A stretch of 64,000 bases of DNA from Acanthornis magna (GCA_036785705.1 JAWUZG010000032.1:13100001-13164000), one strand, 5' to 3'; positions 1 to 13,200 are shown, counted from the stretch's first letter. The notes: generated by a model not told the origin, from the letters alone. A program made the numbers and translations.

Positions 1-739
1 CAACAGAAGTTTCCTCATGGGGAACACACTGGCAGAGCCATCACCCACCGAGGCTGTGAAGCCCATGGGCTTTACTCAGTGGGGTGAGGGGCTGTCAGAG
101 CCCCTGTCTCTAATCAGGGCCCATGGGCACCTGCTTGGCACCCTGTGCTGAGTGCAGTGTTGGTAGGAACCTATGGGGCGCTGCTGGGTGCTGTGGGAAC
201 AAGCCCTAGCACAGAGTGTGTCCCATGCCCTGCTGGACCCTGGCTGGGGCTGGATGGGATCCCTCAGGTTGGAGGAACATCCAGGGGCATGGTGTGATCC
301 TGTTGTCATCCATCTGCATTATGGGCACTTTACGCCTGCCTATAAAGAACATAGTCAAGCCTCTGTTAATGCATGATAAAGCAGCTTTTAAAATTAAAGA
401 AAATGAGTAGGGGGGCTCCTGATAAATTCGCTTTAATTTTAGAGACATATTTTCACAGCAGGATCCTCTTCTTGGCACAGATGAAGAGGAAGAAAATGAA
501 AGTTACTACAGAGGCCACCTTCTCTGTGACTTTCTGCCAACACCAAGCTTTTGAAGATGTAGAAAACAACAGGAAAGGCTCAAAGAGCAATTCATACAAT
601 TTCCAGGAAGCTTTAGAGGTATTATTTTCAACTGTTTGCAGCTCTTTGGGCTAGGCTGGATTCTTTTGGCCCTGGAGGTGATCAGTTATCACTTCAAGCC
701 AAGGAGCTCCTTCTGCATCCACAGGGGCAGCACCAGCAC
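1..739. other. Intergenic, no feature recognised
   Basis: Open frames here overlap one another on both strands and match no family. Confidence 0.6.
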
Positions 740-1295
740 AGATAAAAGAGTCATTATCCCACTCAGCAGGCCACACCTGGAAGGCTGTGTTCAGTTTTGG
801 TCCCCTCTATGCAAAAAGAGATGTAGATGAGCTGGAAAAGGTCTAGAGAAGGGCCACAAAGGTAATTGAAGGACTAGAAAGACTCCACATGAGGAAAAGC
901 TGAGAAGGTTTGTTCACCCTGGAGAAGAGCAGGGAGACATTATTACTATGCTCCAGTATTTAAAGGGTGACTACAAAGAAGGTGGAGACTCCCTTTTTCC
1001 AAGGAGTCATATTGAAAGTATTAGGAGTAAGTTACTCCTAGTAAGTTACAAGTTACTCCTGGGGAGATTCTGACCAGAGACATGAAGAAAATTTTTCACA
1101 ATGAGAACAATCAGCCATTGGAATAATCTCCCCAGGGAAGTGGTGGATTTCCGAGCATTAGACACTTTAAAGATTTGGCAGGACAAATCTTGCCATGGGC
1201 CATCTTGCCTAGACCAGGTTTTTGCCAGAAAAGGTGAAACCTGGTTGTTCATGAGGTCCCTTCCAGGCTGGTATGCTCTGGTTCTGTGATTCCTC
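740..1295 (+). mobile_element. CR1 LINE fragment, 3' part, plus orientation
   Basis: An old, 5'-truncated CR1 non-LTR retrotransposon. Broken frames still show the C-terminal end of the CR1 ORF2 protein: RPHLEGCVQFWSPLCKK near 757-825, LQYLKG near 950-967, and HWNNLPREVV near 1113-1146. The 3' end reads gaggtcccttccaggctggtatgctctggttctgtgattc, the recognisable CR1 terminus. Stops and indels disrupt the frame, so it is inactive. Confidence 0.85.
1022..1060. repeat. Inverted plus direct repeat within CR1
   Basis: taggagtaa and ttactccta (1022-1030 and 1032-1040) are 9-bp inverted arms with one base between. The segment aagttactcct occurs at 1029-1039 and again at 1050-1060. Confidence 0.8.
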
Positions 1296-1755
1296 TCAGG
1301 GTAGCTGAGCATGCATGCAGCAGCCCAGCGCTCTGTTTAGACCACATCAAATTGGCACATAAAGGGTTAATTTTCCAGGCTCGGGGATTACTCTACACTT
1401 TGGCTTTTCAGGTCTCCTGAACAGCCTGTCCTCATAAACTGAGAAGAATAGTAAGAGGATGAGTAAACTGTTTTGCACAAAACTAATAAAAAATTTTAGA
1501 GGGATTTTAATTGAGTGCTGCATTTAATTAGCTTCTCCCATGCTTTCAGCTTTGCTCTCTGGATTATCAAGGCTGAGTTCAGTGAGTACAGGTAAGGCTG
1601 TATTTGTGACCTGTGCCACTGCTTCCAGGCAGCTCTGCACATTGGCTCTGCTCAGCCACCCCCATTGCTGCCTACATTCCTGCTGGGGAGGCTCTACCCT
1701 TTTGCTTTTACAAGCAGTGGATCCCAGTGGTTGACATTTACAGGGACTTGTTTCA

Positions 1756-1831
1756 TTGGATTGATGAAAGATCTTCATCAATCCAAAGTACAAAGAAGTA
1801 CTTTGTACTTTGTACTTCTTCGTACTTCTTC
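1756..1831. repeat. Overlapping hairpins and short tandem repeat
   Basis: Arms 1756-1768 and 1774-1786 are perfect 13-bp inverted repeats around a 5-base loop. Arms 1784-1795 and 1801-1812 are perfect 12-bp inverted repeats, again around 5 bases, overlapping the first by three. gtacttcttc then occurs twice in tandem (1812-1821, 1822-1831). Confidence 0.9.
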
Positions 1832-4262
1832 AAAGTAGCAAACAGTGAGCACGGTCCTCATGCCTGTGGTGACGGAATTGGCATTTCTGCTTCTCCTGCA
1901 CACCATACCAGGAAAAGCAGAAAAAAAGAAAGGGGGAAACCTACTTATCTGCAGTGAAAGCATGTTACATGTGGAAATTAAATTGGGCAGTGGACACCTG
2001 GTGGTGTTTCAGTAGAGCTGAATGGCACAGGGACTGACTTCTGCACAAAGTTTTAAAGTTACAAAGCTCTCCCAGTTATGCCCTGGAACAAAACTCCCAA
2101 CTCTTTATTGTTTCACATCATAAACCAGCCAATAGTCACTATCCTTAAACCAAAGAAATTTCTTCAGTGCATGGAGAAAGGTTACTTTATTCCTCCTCCC
2201 TCTTCCCCCAATTGGGTGGGCTGTCATTTACATTTTCAGCATAGGCCTTAGTGAAGGAGGTGTATTGCCGAGGTAGAAATGGCCCCAGCTCAGGGGATAT
2301 CACTCCCCTGGGACAGGAGTCACCTCTTTGGAGTGCTCCTGTGGGAGAACAATGGCTTTGGGGACCATTTTGCACCATCTGAGACAGATGGGGTAGAGGA
2401 AAGACTGAATGGGGCCAGGAAAGACTGAATGAGCCAAATCCAGGGGCTCAGCTCAGTGCCATGCAGGGACGCCCCAGCAATCAAGGCAGTTGCTGAAGGA
2501 AATCAATTTTAAAAGCAGATGGTTTAATTAGAGCACTAAGCTCCCTCGTTGTAATGCTATGCCTCTAGATAGTTTTACTGTTTTATTAACAAGTCCCTTG
2601 TACTTATTTCTTTCCTGTTACTTGACAGATGCTTTCATCAGGGTTATATAAAGTCCTGTTTTCATCCCTACTTTGCCTAGAAATAGATTAAAGAAAAGCT
2701 GAAATATGGATTAATAATTATATGCAGAGTGAAATATTTGCCACATACATTTTTCAAGTAAAAATTGCAATTTTAAGCCTGTTGCCTTATTGCTCCACAG
2801 CAGTACGTGCTTGCCTAGGAGAGGTTTCTCCAGGGAAGCAGCTGTTTTGCTGAGGCTGACAGGAGCTCTGCGCTGCTGGGGGAGAGGCAGAGTGAAATGC
2901 CTCTCCTTGCACAGGCACACAGAAATGGGAAAAATCCCTCAGAGAATTTCAGTGCTGCTGCTGTCAAGACAGAAAATTGGGCTGCAATTAGACAGACCCC
3001 TGTGAATCTCCGCTTCTTCTCCTACGCACATTACTGAGCAGCCAGACTGAAATTACGCAGCAAGACACAAGTTCACCAAAATTCCTGGAGTAAAGTTAGC
3101 CCTCCTGATTGCTGGGTTCAGAGAAGCACTCACAGGAAGCAGAACCTTCCACAAATGGTGCCCCTGCATGGCTGCTTGGCTGTGTGGGCGGAGGGATCAA
3201 TGGATGTACAGGGAAGGCTACTTGAATGCAGGCTATTTAATCCTGGACCCAAATCCTGTCTTCCGTGGAAAGGATAACTGATCTACGTATTTTATTCCAT
3301 ATCCATCTCCGGTGCACCAGTCTCAGAGCTCCCAGATAACCGGGGACACATTTTCTTCCTGCTTGTTCTGCTGCAAATGCCCAAAACTTTGCTGTAGCAA
3401 CTGTGAGGCAAGATTTTGGGGATGGAGGGAAATTAGAAAAAGTTTGCTTAGAGTAATTTAAGAAGCTCCATATTTTAGTGAAAAAAACCCCATTTCAGCT
3501 TAAATGAAAGGCCCTATAAGAACTTTGAAGGTCTCAGCTGTGCTTAGGATTTTCTCCATACCTGTACGTTTGCATTACATTTCTTTTTGAGTGAAAATAT
3601 GCTTAGTGCTAATAAGGTACTGACCTGGTTGTGCCTGATTTTGCGTATCAGAAAAGAGCAGAAAATCTTTGAATTGCTCTTGAGGAAAGGACAAGACTGT
3701 CAGGGAATGGGACAATCTCACGATTCCCTAATAAGCTGCTTTTAAGGAACTGCATTAAATAAACAATAAGCACTAGATGTTACGGGTTCTGTGGTTTAAC
3801 TAAAAGAGGCCATAACCCTCTGGAGTCTACAAGTGCCTTGCATGAACTAAAACAGTTTGGCTGACATCTGCTTTTGCAGCAGATTTCCCATAGCTATTCC
3901 AGTTTATTCATAATTAAATAACAATAGAGACATCTGCTTTAAAAGCAAAAGTAAACCTTCCAAAGCAGTTACAGCTGCATGGTCTTGATATCTTTTTTTA
4001 AAGCAATGGGACCATCTTCCTTTCAAAATGGCCTTCAATTAATCTCCTTCTTCCCAGTACCTCTATAAATACTACCGTTGCCCATGGTTTGTTACCACGG
4101 TAGATTACTGAACTAGAAACAACACAGAAGGACCTTTTAGATAAGATTACTGCGGATGCAGTGGCATCAGCAAAGGAAGGAGCAGGAGAGGCACAGAGCT
4201 TAGCAGAAATGTCACTGACATGAGCGGTGATAACCTTTAAAAATGTTTCCAATGAAGTAGAG

Positions 4263-4328
4263 ATCAGGAAAGAATATAATCAGATCTTTACTGAAATCAG
4301 GTAAGAACATGATCAGGTCTTTATTGAT
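4263..4328 (+). repeat. 33-bp imperfect tandem duplication
   Basis: Units 4263-4295 and 4296-4328 agree at 27 of 33 positions (atcagg.aagaa.at.atcag.tcttta.tga.); four of the six differences are transitions. Confidence 0.8.
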
Positions 4329-7261
4329 ACCAGATAATACAAAAAAACCCGTCTTATATGGACAATGTTTACTCAGGGTTTCCTGCTCAACTGGCATTTC
4401 ATCTAGTTTAGGTTTTGGGAAGGAAGATCAATCAATGAAGCAAGTAACTCCTTTCACACTGGCCAACTGTCTTCATAAAACATTTTATAAATTATAGCAA
4501 TAGAAATATAGCCCTGTTCATCTGTGCTTGTGTAGTGAAACATCACCACCTGCTTTTAGTTGTTGCATTTCTGTTTCAGTGGAAGCCCACATTTCTTCTG
4601 TGTTTTCCTCTGCCCTTTCATCAGGTGTCCTGATCATAACATCTTGTTTCCATGGTCACAAAATTGCTTGTCTCGAATTTGCAGCCAGTGCCTGAGAGGG
4701 GAACTGACCAGCTGCAGGGTCAAGAAAGGTCTCCCAAAACTTGTGTTCCTACTAAAATTACTGCAATAAATAATTTATCAGCTCTGAGGAAAATATCTGC
4801 CAGTAGAAAATGCTTTTCCCAGATGCTTGGAAAGGAAAACTGCATTTGTTCGATCAGGTGTCAAGTAATGCAGCAAAATACTTTGGTTTTCTTACTCTCC
4901 TTTTTAGCCAAACCCAGGTTTGGTCAATTCTCACCAAAGCTGTGTCGCCCAGAAAATTTGTTTCCTCCCTGAAACAAAGCAGAAGTGTGCACATCTGTTC
5001 AAGCACAAACCTTGGTATAGACAAGCCCACCTCCAGTAGTGACAGATCCAGGCAGACCCGAGCCCCAGAGACATTTTGTGTGGCCCCCAGTCAACAGGAG
5101 GCTGTATCTGCCCCATTGCCCTTCCTGTGTTGTGGTGCCCAAACTGGTGCTGTGCTCAGACTGGGTGTGCATCGAATGCAAGGAAAGCTTTGTGGGTTGC
5201 AGAGGATAAGGAGGGTGCTGAGATGGTGCCACTGCAGGAAGCAGGATGGTGTCCCTAGGATATGTTCTGGCTAATGGCTTATGACTGGGAAGGGAGAGCA
5301 GGATGTGCTGTGAACACAAAAAAACACAGTGAGAAAAACATGTTACAGGAGAAGCTTTATGTGGGACAAGGCAGTGCTAGGACTTACCTGAAGCTGAATA
5401 AGGGAATCGAGACACAGGCAAGACATTGTGTCTCAGAAAACATACAAGACAAGCCAGCTGAAACTAGTATGAACCAGGTAATTCAAGGGAATTCAAGATC
5501 TTTTGGGGAATTGAATCTTGCAAGAGCAGCTGTGCCTAGGAAATCATATCATTAATGACATTTAATGCTGAGATTGCTCATATAATGGTGTCAGGCATTT
5601 GGAAATAAATGTAGCAAAACAGGGATAACCAGGTGGTTTGTTTGGGAGGAGTCTGGGTGGAGAAAGGGAGGCGAGGATGCTGAAAAGAAGAGCTGAAATG
5701 GGGGGAAGGAAAAGGAGAAGGTGGCAATAAACCATTCAGTGAACGTCAGGAGGTGGGATGTTCACTGCCAGGAGCGTGGACACCTACAGGCAGTGCTGAA
5801 ACTGAGGGACACATCCAAAGCCCACCAGGATGCTGAAGAAAGCATCTTGGATGACCTACTGTGATCTCCATCAGTCCAAAAGATTTGTGTGGGAGGGTAG
5901 AACAGGGTGGAAACGTACTACAGTGATACGTGGAGTGGGAGGGCACAGGGAGGGGTGGCAGAGCCGGAACACTTTGGAAATTACCAAGGTGTGGTCTGTC
6001 AATCTCTTAGAGTTTCCCATTACATTTTTCAGCCTCATAAACAGACAGATAAAACTTCAGTCATTCAGTGGGAAAAAATAATAGCATTATCACCCATTCT
6101 AAAATATAAATATAATAAATTTCACATTGCCTATTCTAAAAATAAAGAAAATAAGTATTACATATGGTCTTGAACATTCTTTTTGCTTGTAAAAAAACAT
6201 CTTTGCATTCAATAGGTGTTTCTTTATGCAGGGGCAGGTAAGGTGAAACATTTGTTGACTGATACATAGTTAACTCGGCTCTTCCTCTTTACAATGAATG
6301 ATGATGAAACATGTATGGATTTAGAAAGTGACAGAGTAGTGTTCATCATTCATGAGCTGGCTTGTAAGCAAATAATGTTGGATTTTTCCCTGTTAAGCAT
6401 CTGTTCTGGCAGACAATAGTACAGCACCGAGCACCATCATATCAAGAGTGGAATGGCCTCTGCAGCCTTGCATGCCTTCAGGGGCCTGGGAGAGCAAAAC
6501 ACGGCAGGGCTCTCATTGGGTTAAGCACTCAGAAACTCTCCAAGTGCATCCATAATCTGCTTACTGGCTAAGCTGGTTGGGAAGCAAGTGGCTGAGGTTC
6601 TGCTGACCTTGCCCAAGGGGTCATCTCAGTCCACACAAATTTCAGAGGGTCTCAGACTGCAAAGGCAGCGTGCTGGCCCTGCCCAGAATTATTGTTACTG
6701 CATTGGAGATGTATGGTTGCCTTGTCTGCATAAGCATTTAGAAGAAATATGTGTGTGATGGTGATAATAATCTGCTGTTAATTTGGAGAGTTTGACAAAA
6801 TTCACAAAAGGCAAATCATGGTTGCAGGAAGAGAACAAATACGTGTTTTTCAGCAGAACTAATAACAATAAATTCAGGTAAAGGCCAGGGATTTCTTTTC
6901 AATGGTGCTCATGGAATGCCTTGAAGCACAAAGTTTCCTATACATTATATTATATTTACATTTTAAAAAAATAAAATATATATATAGATATGAGTGTGAA
7001 TTCTAAGGGACTGGCCGAGCGGACAGGGATAGAATTATGCCTCTATCTTGAAAATTCAGTGTGATTTGATGCATTTTCATACTTGTTCAAGCTATCTTTA
7101 AAAATATTCATTATACAACCTTTTGTTTCCTCTATTTAAATATTTATTTCTACTTCAGATGTGGACACTATATTGAACATTTACTTGGTGTAATATTAGG
7201 TCTTTTATAGCTCCTTTTCCCTTTGAGGAGGAAGCCACATCCAATCCCAGGAATTCCTAGG

Positions 7262-7600
7262 GTCTGGTTTTATTAGATCAAGGCAAAGAAAGCATTAAGG
7301 ACACTGGCTTTTTTCATCACCTTCCCAGAGATTAAGGTGTGTCTGACCAGCCTGTAATTCTCTGAATCCTCCTTCTTACCCTCCTTCAAGCCCTGCCTGA
7401 AGACAGGGCTCACATTTGTTTTCTTCCAGTCCTCAGGATCCTCTCCCAATTGCCATGATCTTCCAAAGATGGTCAGGAACAGCCTTACAATGACCTTGGC
7501 CAGTGCCCTCAGCTCTGATGGGTGCATCACATCAGGTTCCATGGGCTTGTGTGTGTCCAGTTCCTTGAAATGATACCTAACCTGGTCCTGCTTCACATAG
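7262..7600 (-). mobile_element. CR1 LINE reverse-transcriptase fragment, rearranged
   Basis: The minus strand encodes, in one frame over 7273-7596, the N-terminal part of a CR1 reverse transcriptase: DQVRYHFKELDTHKPM, then IFGRSWQLGEDPEDWKKTNV, then ENYRL and GKVM. These match the usual CR1 order of motifs up to about 7309. It then runs on into ASVLNAFFALI, a segment that normally lies before the DQVR motif. The catalytic YADD region is absent. It is a dead fragment. Confidence 0.8.
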
Positions 7601-7695
7601 TTTAAATCTTCATTTGGAGAGGTTTAACTGTACGCTTCTCTTTTCACCTGTGCTGTGGCTTCTTTTTTCCTGGTTTTGAAGTGATTTTGTCCCTG

Positions 7696-7755
7696 AAAAT
7701 AAAATAAAATAAAATAAAATAAAATAAAATAAAATAAAATAAAATAAAATAAAAT
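7696..7755 (+). repeat. (AAAAT)12 pentanucleotide microsatellite
   Basis: Twelve uninterrupted AAAAT units, followed by diverging aaatg/aaatt units to about 7772. Likely length-polymorphic. Confidence 0.97.
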
Positions 7756-8550
7756 GAAATGAAATTAAATTAAACATTCTAGCATTTATATTTCTTCTAA
7801 TTTTCTGCAGGGAACACACATCACAGAGTAATGAATTTCATACTTGTAGGAGATCAGCAGAATGAGACCATCAGTCATGTCGGTATTGCAGTGACCAGGC
7901 ATGGATGACCACCAGACTTCTGTGCCTTGAAGTACCTTCTGGAGTTTATTGCTGTCTCATAGCGTTTTCTACAAGATGCACTACTTTTCACTGTGATGCT
8001 AGCTTGACAAATTTGCCCCCATCCCAAATGTCTCTGGCTAAGGCCACTTGTTTCCCTCCACGCTTTTTCCACCCCCAGGCACTGCAGTTTGTTGACTCTG
8101 CAGGAGTGTTACTGTTCCTCATCCCCCCAGTCCTGTTTGCAGTGTGGATCTCAGCGAACAATGGCAGAATGGAAGTCAGAAAATGAACTGGAGAAAGGGA
8201 ATAGTGGAACAGAATAGTAGCTCCTGATTTGAGCAGGACTGATTAATCCAGCTTTGCATGAAGCCAGTCTATAATGTAATAATGGTTTTGGATGTCAACT
8301 ACTTCTTCAGAGAGTTGAGAAGTTGCCACAAAGTCTAAAATGTTTTGAAGAATTGTTGTTTTTACCCTCCGGACTTTTCCTAAGAAAAAAATAATGCTCT
8401 TGTGAAAAAAAAGTCATACTCTATTTCTTGTTTTACGCAGAAATGAGGAGCCAGCATGTGTGGGTAGTGGAGAACAACGACAGATTTCCTTATGTTGGGA
8501 CCCAGGAATGCCTGAGTTTGTTTTTAAGCTGGATCTGGTAAAGATTAGTG

Positions 8551-8604
8551 ATTGACTAACTGGATTGACTGGATTGACTAACTGTCATTCTACTGGAATG
8601 ACAG
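8551..8604. repeat. Tandem repeat followed by perfect hairpin
   Basis: The ggattgact unit is repeated in tandem, flanked by attgactaact on both sides (about 8551-8583). It runs straight into ctgtcattc (8582-8590) and gaatgacag (8596-8604), a perfect 9-bp hairpin with a 5-base loop. Confidence 0.85.
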
Positions 8605-9454
8605 CTCCTTTCCTCATTTAAAAGTACCACCATGTCTTACCCGGTTCACCTTTGAGAAGAGACTGAACGGTTTGTGCTGGTAACAAAATTCATCCCTTCC
8701 CTCTCTGCCAACTCACCCAGGCCCCACTGCAGAGCGCAGATGCTGAGAGACCCCCTGGGTTAACCTCCACCAGGGAGGTTCAGCATTTCTCAGCAGGCAC
8801 GAGCAGCCACCTGATATCAGTTCTATTGCTTAAACAGACCTCTGGCCCTCACAGTAATGTGTCCCCAACTCCATCCCTGCTGTTCTCCAACCTCGTTTCT
8901 TCAGAGGTCGCTCTTCCTCCCTTTCTAGTGTTTCAGCAGTACACATGATGGACCAGGCTTTGTTAACATGTATTCCTTGCAATCACCCAAGGGTCCATAT
9001 CAAGAACTCACACAGATTTCCCCTGAAAACCCATTGTGATGGGAATCACTGATTTTTTACTGACCCTGAATTAGTTTAACACTGCAAGATTCACAACTGA
9101 ACAGAAGCATATGGACTAGTCAAATTCATTCATTTATTTTGAACTGCCTCCAGAGGTTGTCATTGATATTCTGGTTTCTAAGTCCTGCCATGATAAATGG
9201 GCCTTTGCTTGCAGGCACATCACAGTTCTGATTTATTTAGTGATATTCTTCTTAAATACCAGTTGGAAAGAAAGCATTATACATCTGTGAGTCTGGCTCA
9301 TTTGCATTCTTATAATAGCTTCATTTCAAAATTTTCTTTTTCTGTTTCTATTTTATAATTTAATGACCAAAGCTACACATTGGTATCTATTTTTATACTG
9401 TATGTAATTTATGACATTATTTACATAAGGTTATATATATTATATACAACATCA

Positions 9455-9496
9455 TTTATATGTTTGTGTTCTAGATTTATGTGTTTGTGTTATAGA
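9455..9496 (+). repeat. 21-bp tandem duplication
   Basis: Two 21-base units, 9455-9475 and 9476-9496 (tttatRtgtttgtgttMtaga), differ at two positions, in an AT-rich stretch. Confidence 0.85.
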
Positions 9497-9640
9497 TTCT
9501 AGACTTCTCTTCTAGATTCCATCAGACTGTTTACCAGATTTGTATTTCTGGCATGATTTTAGTAATCTTTGTATTTCTGTGTTTCATTTTCCTGGCATCA
9601 AGAGGAAAATCAACAGTAAAAAAAAAATCAGATAGTTTAT

Positions 9641-10280
9641 ACAATGGTTGGGGTTGGAAAAGACCTATTTGATCATCCAGTCCAACCATCAACCCAGCAC
9701 TGCCAAGTCCACCACGAAACCATGTCCCCAGGTGCCACAGACGCATAGCTTCTAAATATCTCCTGGGATGGCGACTCCATCACTTGCCTGGGCAGCCTGT
9801 TCCAATGCTTGACAACACTTTCAAAGAATTTTTTCCTAATATCCAATCTAAACCTCCACTGTAACAAACTGAGTCCATTTCCTCTTGTCCTATTGCTTGT
9901 TACTTGGAGAAGAGATCACACCCAGCTGGCTACAACTTCCTTTCAGGAAGTTGTAGGGAGTGATGAGGTTTCCCCTGAGACTCATTTTCTCCAGGCTAAA
10001 CAATCCCAGGTCCCTCAATTGCTCCTCATAAAACCTGTGCTGAAGACCCTTCCCCAGCTCCATTGCCCTTCTCTGGACTTGCTCCAGAACCTTAATGTCC
10101 TTCCTGAATTGGAAGAACTGGACACAGGATTCAAGGCGTGGCCTCACCAGTGTCAGGGAGAACAATCCCTGCCCTGGTCCTTCTGGCCCCACTGTCGTTG
10201 ATCCAGGCCAGGATGCCATTGGCCTTCTTGGCCACCTGAGCACATTGCCCAAGAAAGGAGACAGCCCACCAAGCAAGCCA
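9641..10280 (-). mobile_element. CR1 LINE fragment, 3' part, minus orientation
   Basis: About 640 bases of CR1 with its 3' end at the low-coordinate side (ggttggggttggaaaagacc on the plus strand). Minus-strand frames keep the ORF2 C-terminal pieces [59 protein letters not shown] and HWNRLPRQV, in the correct CR1 order but split by frameshifts. 5'-truncated and inactive. Confidence 0.9.
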
Positions 10281-13200
10281 GTGTAAAAAGGCAATTAGAT
10301 GGAAGGAACAAGGACAAATGACAAAGAGCAATTCCCTTTCTATTTGTCAGTGTCTTTTCGATATTTGTTATTTGTATCCTCCTGCATCTATTTTCATCTT
10401 TGGGTAACTCACTGACATCTGTGCTCTTGCTGGGTCACTCTTCTCTTCCTCCACTGAGAGCTGATTCCCTCAAAGTATTTTCCATTTTCCAAGTGTGTTC
10501 ATAATTTATAATTACAACTCTGAAATATTAAATTCAGTTATCATTACAGTCCTACCTTCCATTTCTTGTCAAACAACTCAAAAAGTCACTTCTCAGGCTG
10601 GACCTATGTCGCTCTATTCTTCTAATCCATTTGGCATAGTTTTGAGTTGACTGCCATGGCCAAAGCAACATGAAAGTAAGCTGTGTGATTGAAAGGTATC
10701 CTTCGTAAAAGCAGGGGATACAACCTGCTCTCGGCATTTCACTGGGAGCACAGCGCCATTAGCATGTGTTATCTCTGCTGGAAAACAGGCAGATTGCTTT
10801 GCCTGGTGTTCCTGTTAGGCTTTTTTCTGCTAAGTCACAAAGAAATGGCAATGCTGGAACCTGATTTCCCTTGAAAGGCAGCAACCACCTTGTAAAGTAT
10901 CTTATTTCTGAGACAGTTAGAAAAAAGGGACAGTTTACTCCATAGTTCCTATTTCAATACTTATTTTTATTCCAAGCACTGTTATTTCAGCTATTTTCCA
11001 GTGATCAGCTATAAAGTTAGGAAATTCTGGATTTCATTTCACTGTGAATTTAGATGCACTTTTTGAATTCTCATGTTTTCTTTTGCTTTTGTAGTGATAG
11101 AAGAAAAAAGAAGATTAGAGAATTTTAGAGAAGCATTGGCCTTCTTTTGCCTGGAAGACTTGTAGATAAATCTGGCTAACCTTACCAACCCAGCTAAAGT
11201 AAGTTTTTTCCATCTTCAGTTACATTATCCTCAATGCAGAGCCCAGAGCTTCTTTCTCTTTCTTTTGGATAAATTTCACAACTCAGCCCTAATTTTTCAA
11301 ATTACAGATAAATGGAATTAATCTTAGTACATACAGGAGCACCTTTGGAAAGCAGGGCAGTGGCATATACAATTTGGTTTGCATGATATATGTTAGCTTC
11401 TTTGCTGCTTATGTGAAGACTGGCAAATCAAGTGACTGCTGCCCGTCTGATTAGGAGGACACAGAGGGTATGAAACCTTGGACATGCAGCTGAGGCATTG
11501 TGGATGTGTGTGTTTCACCTCCCCCTTAAATAACCACTGGAGGTAATATGTGTGCCACCAAGCAGAGTTGACCCAGGGGGATAATTTGGGACATGTCTTG
11601 GTTCAGGCATTTACCAGAGAGTCAATACACCTCTGAGTTTTCAGGTCCTTTTCATTCATAAGGGGAGCCAAGAATGGATAAAGGGTGGCCTCCTCTGCAA
11701 CACTTCTGCGGTGTGGTTCTGAAGAGGCTCAAAGCAGCTGGTGTTCTCTCAAATGCCTCTTGGATAGGCCTAGCTGGGGAAATAGCAAGCAAATTCCCCA
11801 TCTGCCAAGGCAGTGGGTGTCCAGGAGCTTCTCCAGCCTCAGCCAGAAACACACCTGGAGCGTTGCTAAGAGTTATTAGCAGAGACAAAAGTACAGATGT
11901 CGGAGTGTCTCAAAAGCAGGTGGCAGAGGCAGGTGCATGAGTGTGTCAGGAACAAAGGATTTACAGTCAAGCTGTATCTACTGGAAGTTAGGCAGTGTTT
12001 ATGAGAGCCCTTGTGTAGAAGGAGTTTAGCCAAACTGAAAGGTATTTTTTTGTACCATACTTATCCATGCTCCGTTAAAATTATATCCCTTATATCTGTA
12101 ATTGCAGGAGTGTAGGTGATAGGGGTCATGGCCTCACTTTCCCCCTCCCCTCTCTCTCCATTTGTAAAATTTATTCTGCCAGACTATAGTGATAAGAAAA
12201 GCCTATCCAAGAATTTTATCTGAGCCTCCTAATATTCAAACCCTTATTTTTCCACCCCCATCCCTGCAGTAGGCGTTACTGGTACAACTGAAACAATCTG
12301 TTTCAGAGAGATTATTGAAGAGTAAGGTTTTGGCTATGCATTCTCATACTCCTGAAAAGTGCTGGCAGTGACAATTCTGTCCTTTGTAACACTGTAATCT
12401 CCTTTTACTGCCTTCTGCCAGCAGCTTTGTCAAACATGGTGAGGTAGAGTCCTTTGCATACGGACATTATATATAAAGCTCTTCATTAGAAACATTTTTG
12501 ATACAATAAATGTAATGTAAACTGAGAATGCAAACAAAGAAAACCCAGCCAACCTCTTGTAGAAAATCTGAAGTGTTGGATGACATGGTTGCATGAAAAA
12601 AACTATTAGTCTGAAACTACTTTTGGTTTCCATAATGGTGAGCCACACAATAAAGTAGATTATGAAAATCTTTGGGTTGGGAATTGCATACCAGATCCAT
12701 GACAAACTCCACTTTAGTCCCTGCAATGGTTCCCTGGAAGATCTCCTGAGGGCTGAGGCAGCAAAGAGAGGCTCAGGTGCCTCCAGGGTCCTGTCCTCAG
12801 GGCTGCGGCAGCATCGCCAGGCACATCTGTGTGCTGTCTGAAGGGGGCACTGGGTCTGGGGGCTCTGCACAACCCCGTTGGTTCAAGGGGAATGCTGCAT
12901 TCGAGGGGGACATGCTGCTTTTTAAAAAGCAGGTATGGTGCCTGGTCGTGGGTGGTTTTCAACTTCTTCTAAGAACAAAGCAGAGGAGCAAGGGAGTGCT
13001 CAAAATGGAGAGGAGGCATCACTCACTGCTATTTTTACTTACATCATTATCAGCCTGCCTTGCTTATCCTGTTGAATTGTGCTGAGTCCTTTGAATTAGT
13101 GGGAGACTCCATGGCACAGAAGGCAGAATTACAAGGCGTGGTGTTTTGCAGAGCAAGTGTCTCTAAGTGCCACTGTCTAGAGCAGTACAGTGGTGTTAAG

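Larger units (their letters stand above)
1296..7261. other. Intergenic stretch
   Basis: Holds the hairpin cluster at 1756-1831 and the tandem duplication at 4263-4328. The longest frame (4810-5274, plus, 154 codons) lacks a recognisable domain and overlaps other frames of similar length; not called a gene. Confidence 0.6.
7773..9640. other. Intergenic stretch
   Basis: Contains only the small repeats at 8551-8604 and 9455-9496; no gene recognised. Confidence 0.6.

Noticed and set aside
4810..5274. 154-codon plus-strand open frame
   Set aside because: No domain, and overlapping frames on both strands are also long, which points to local base composition rather than coding.
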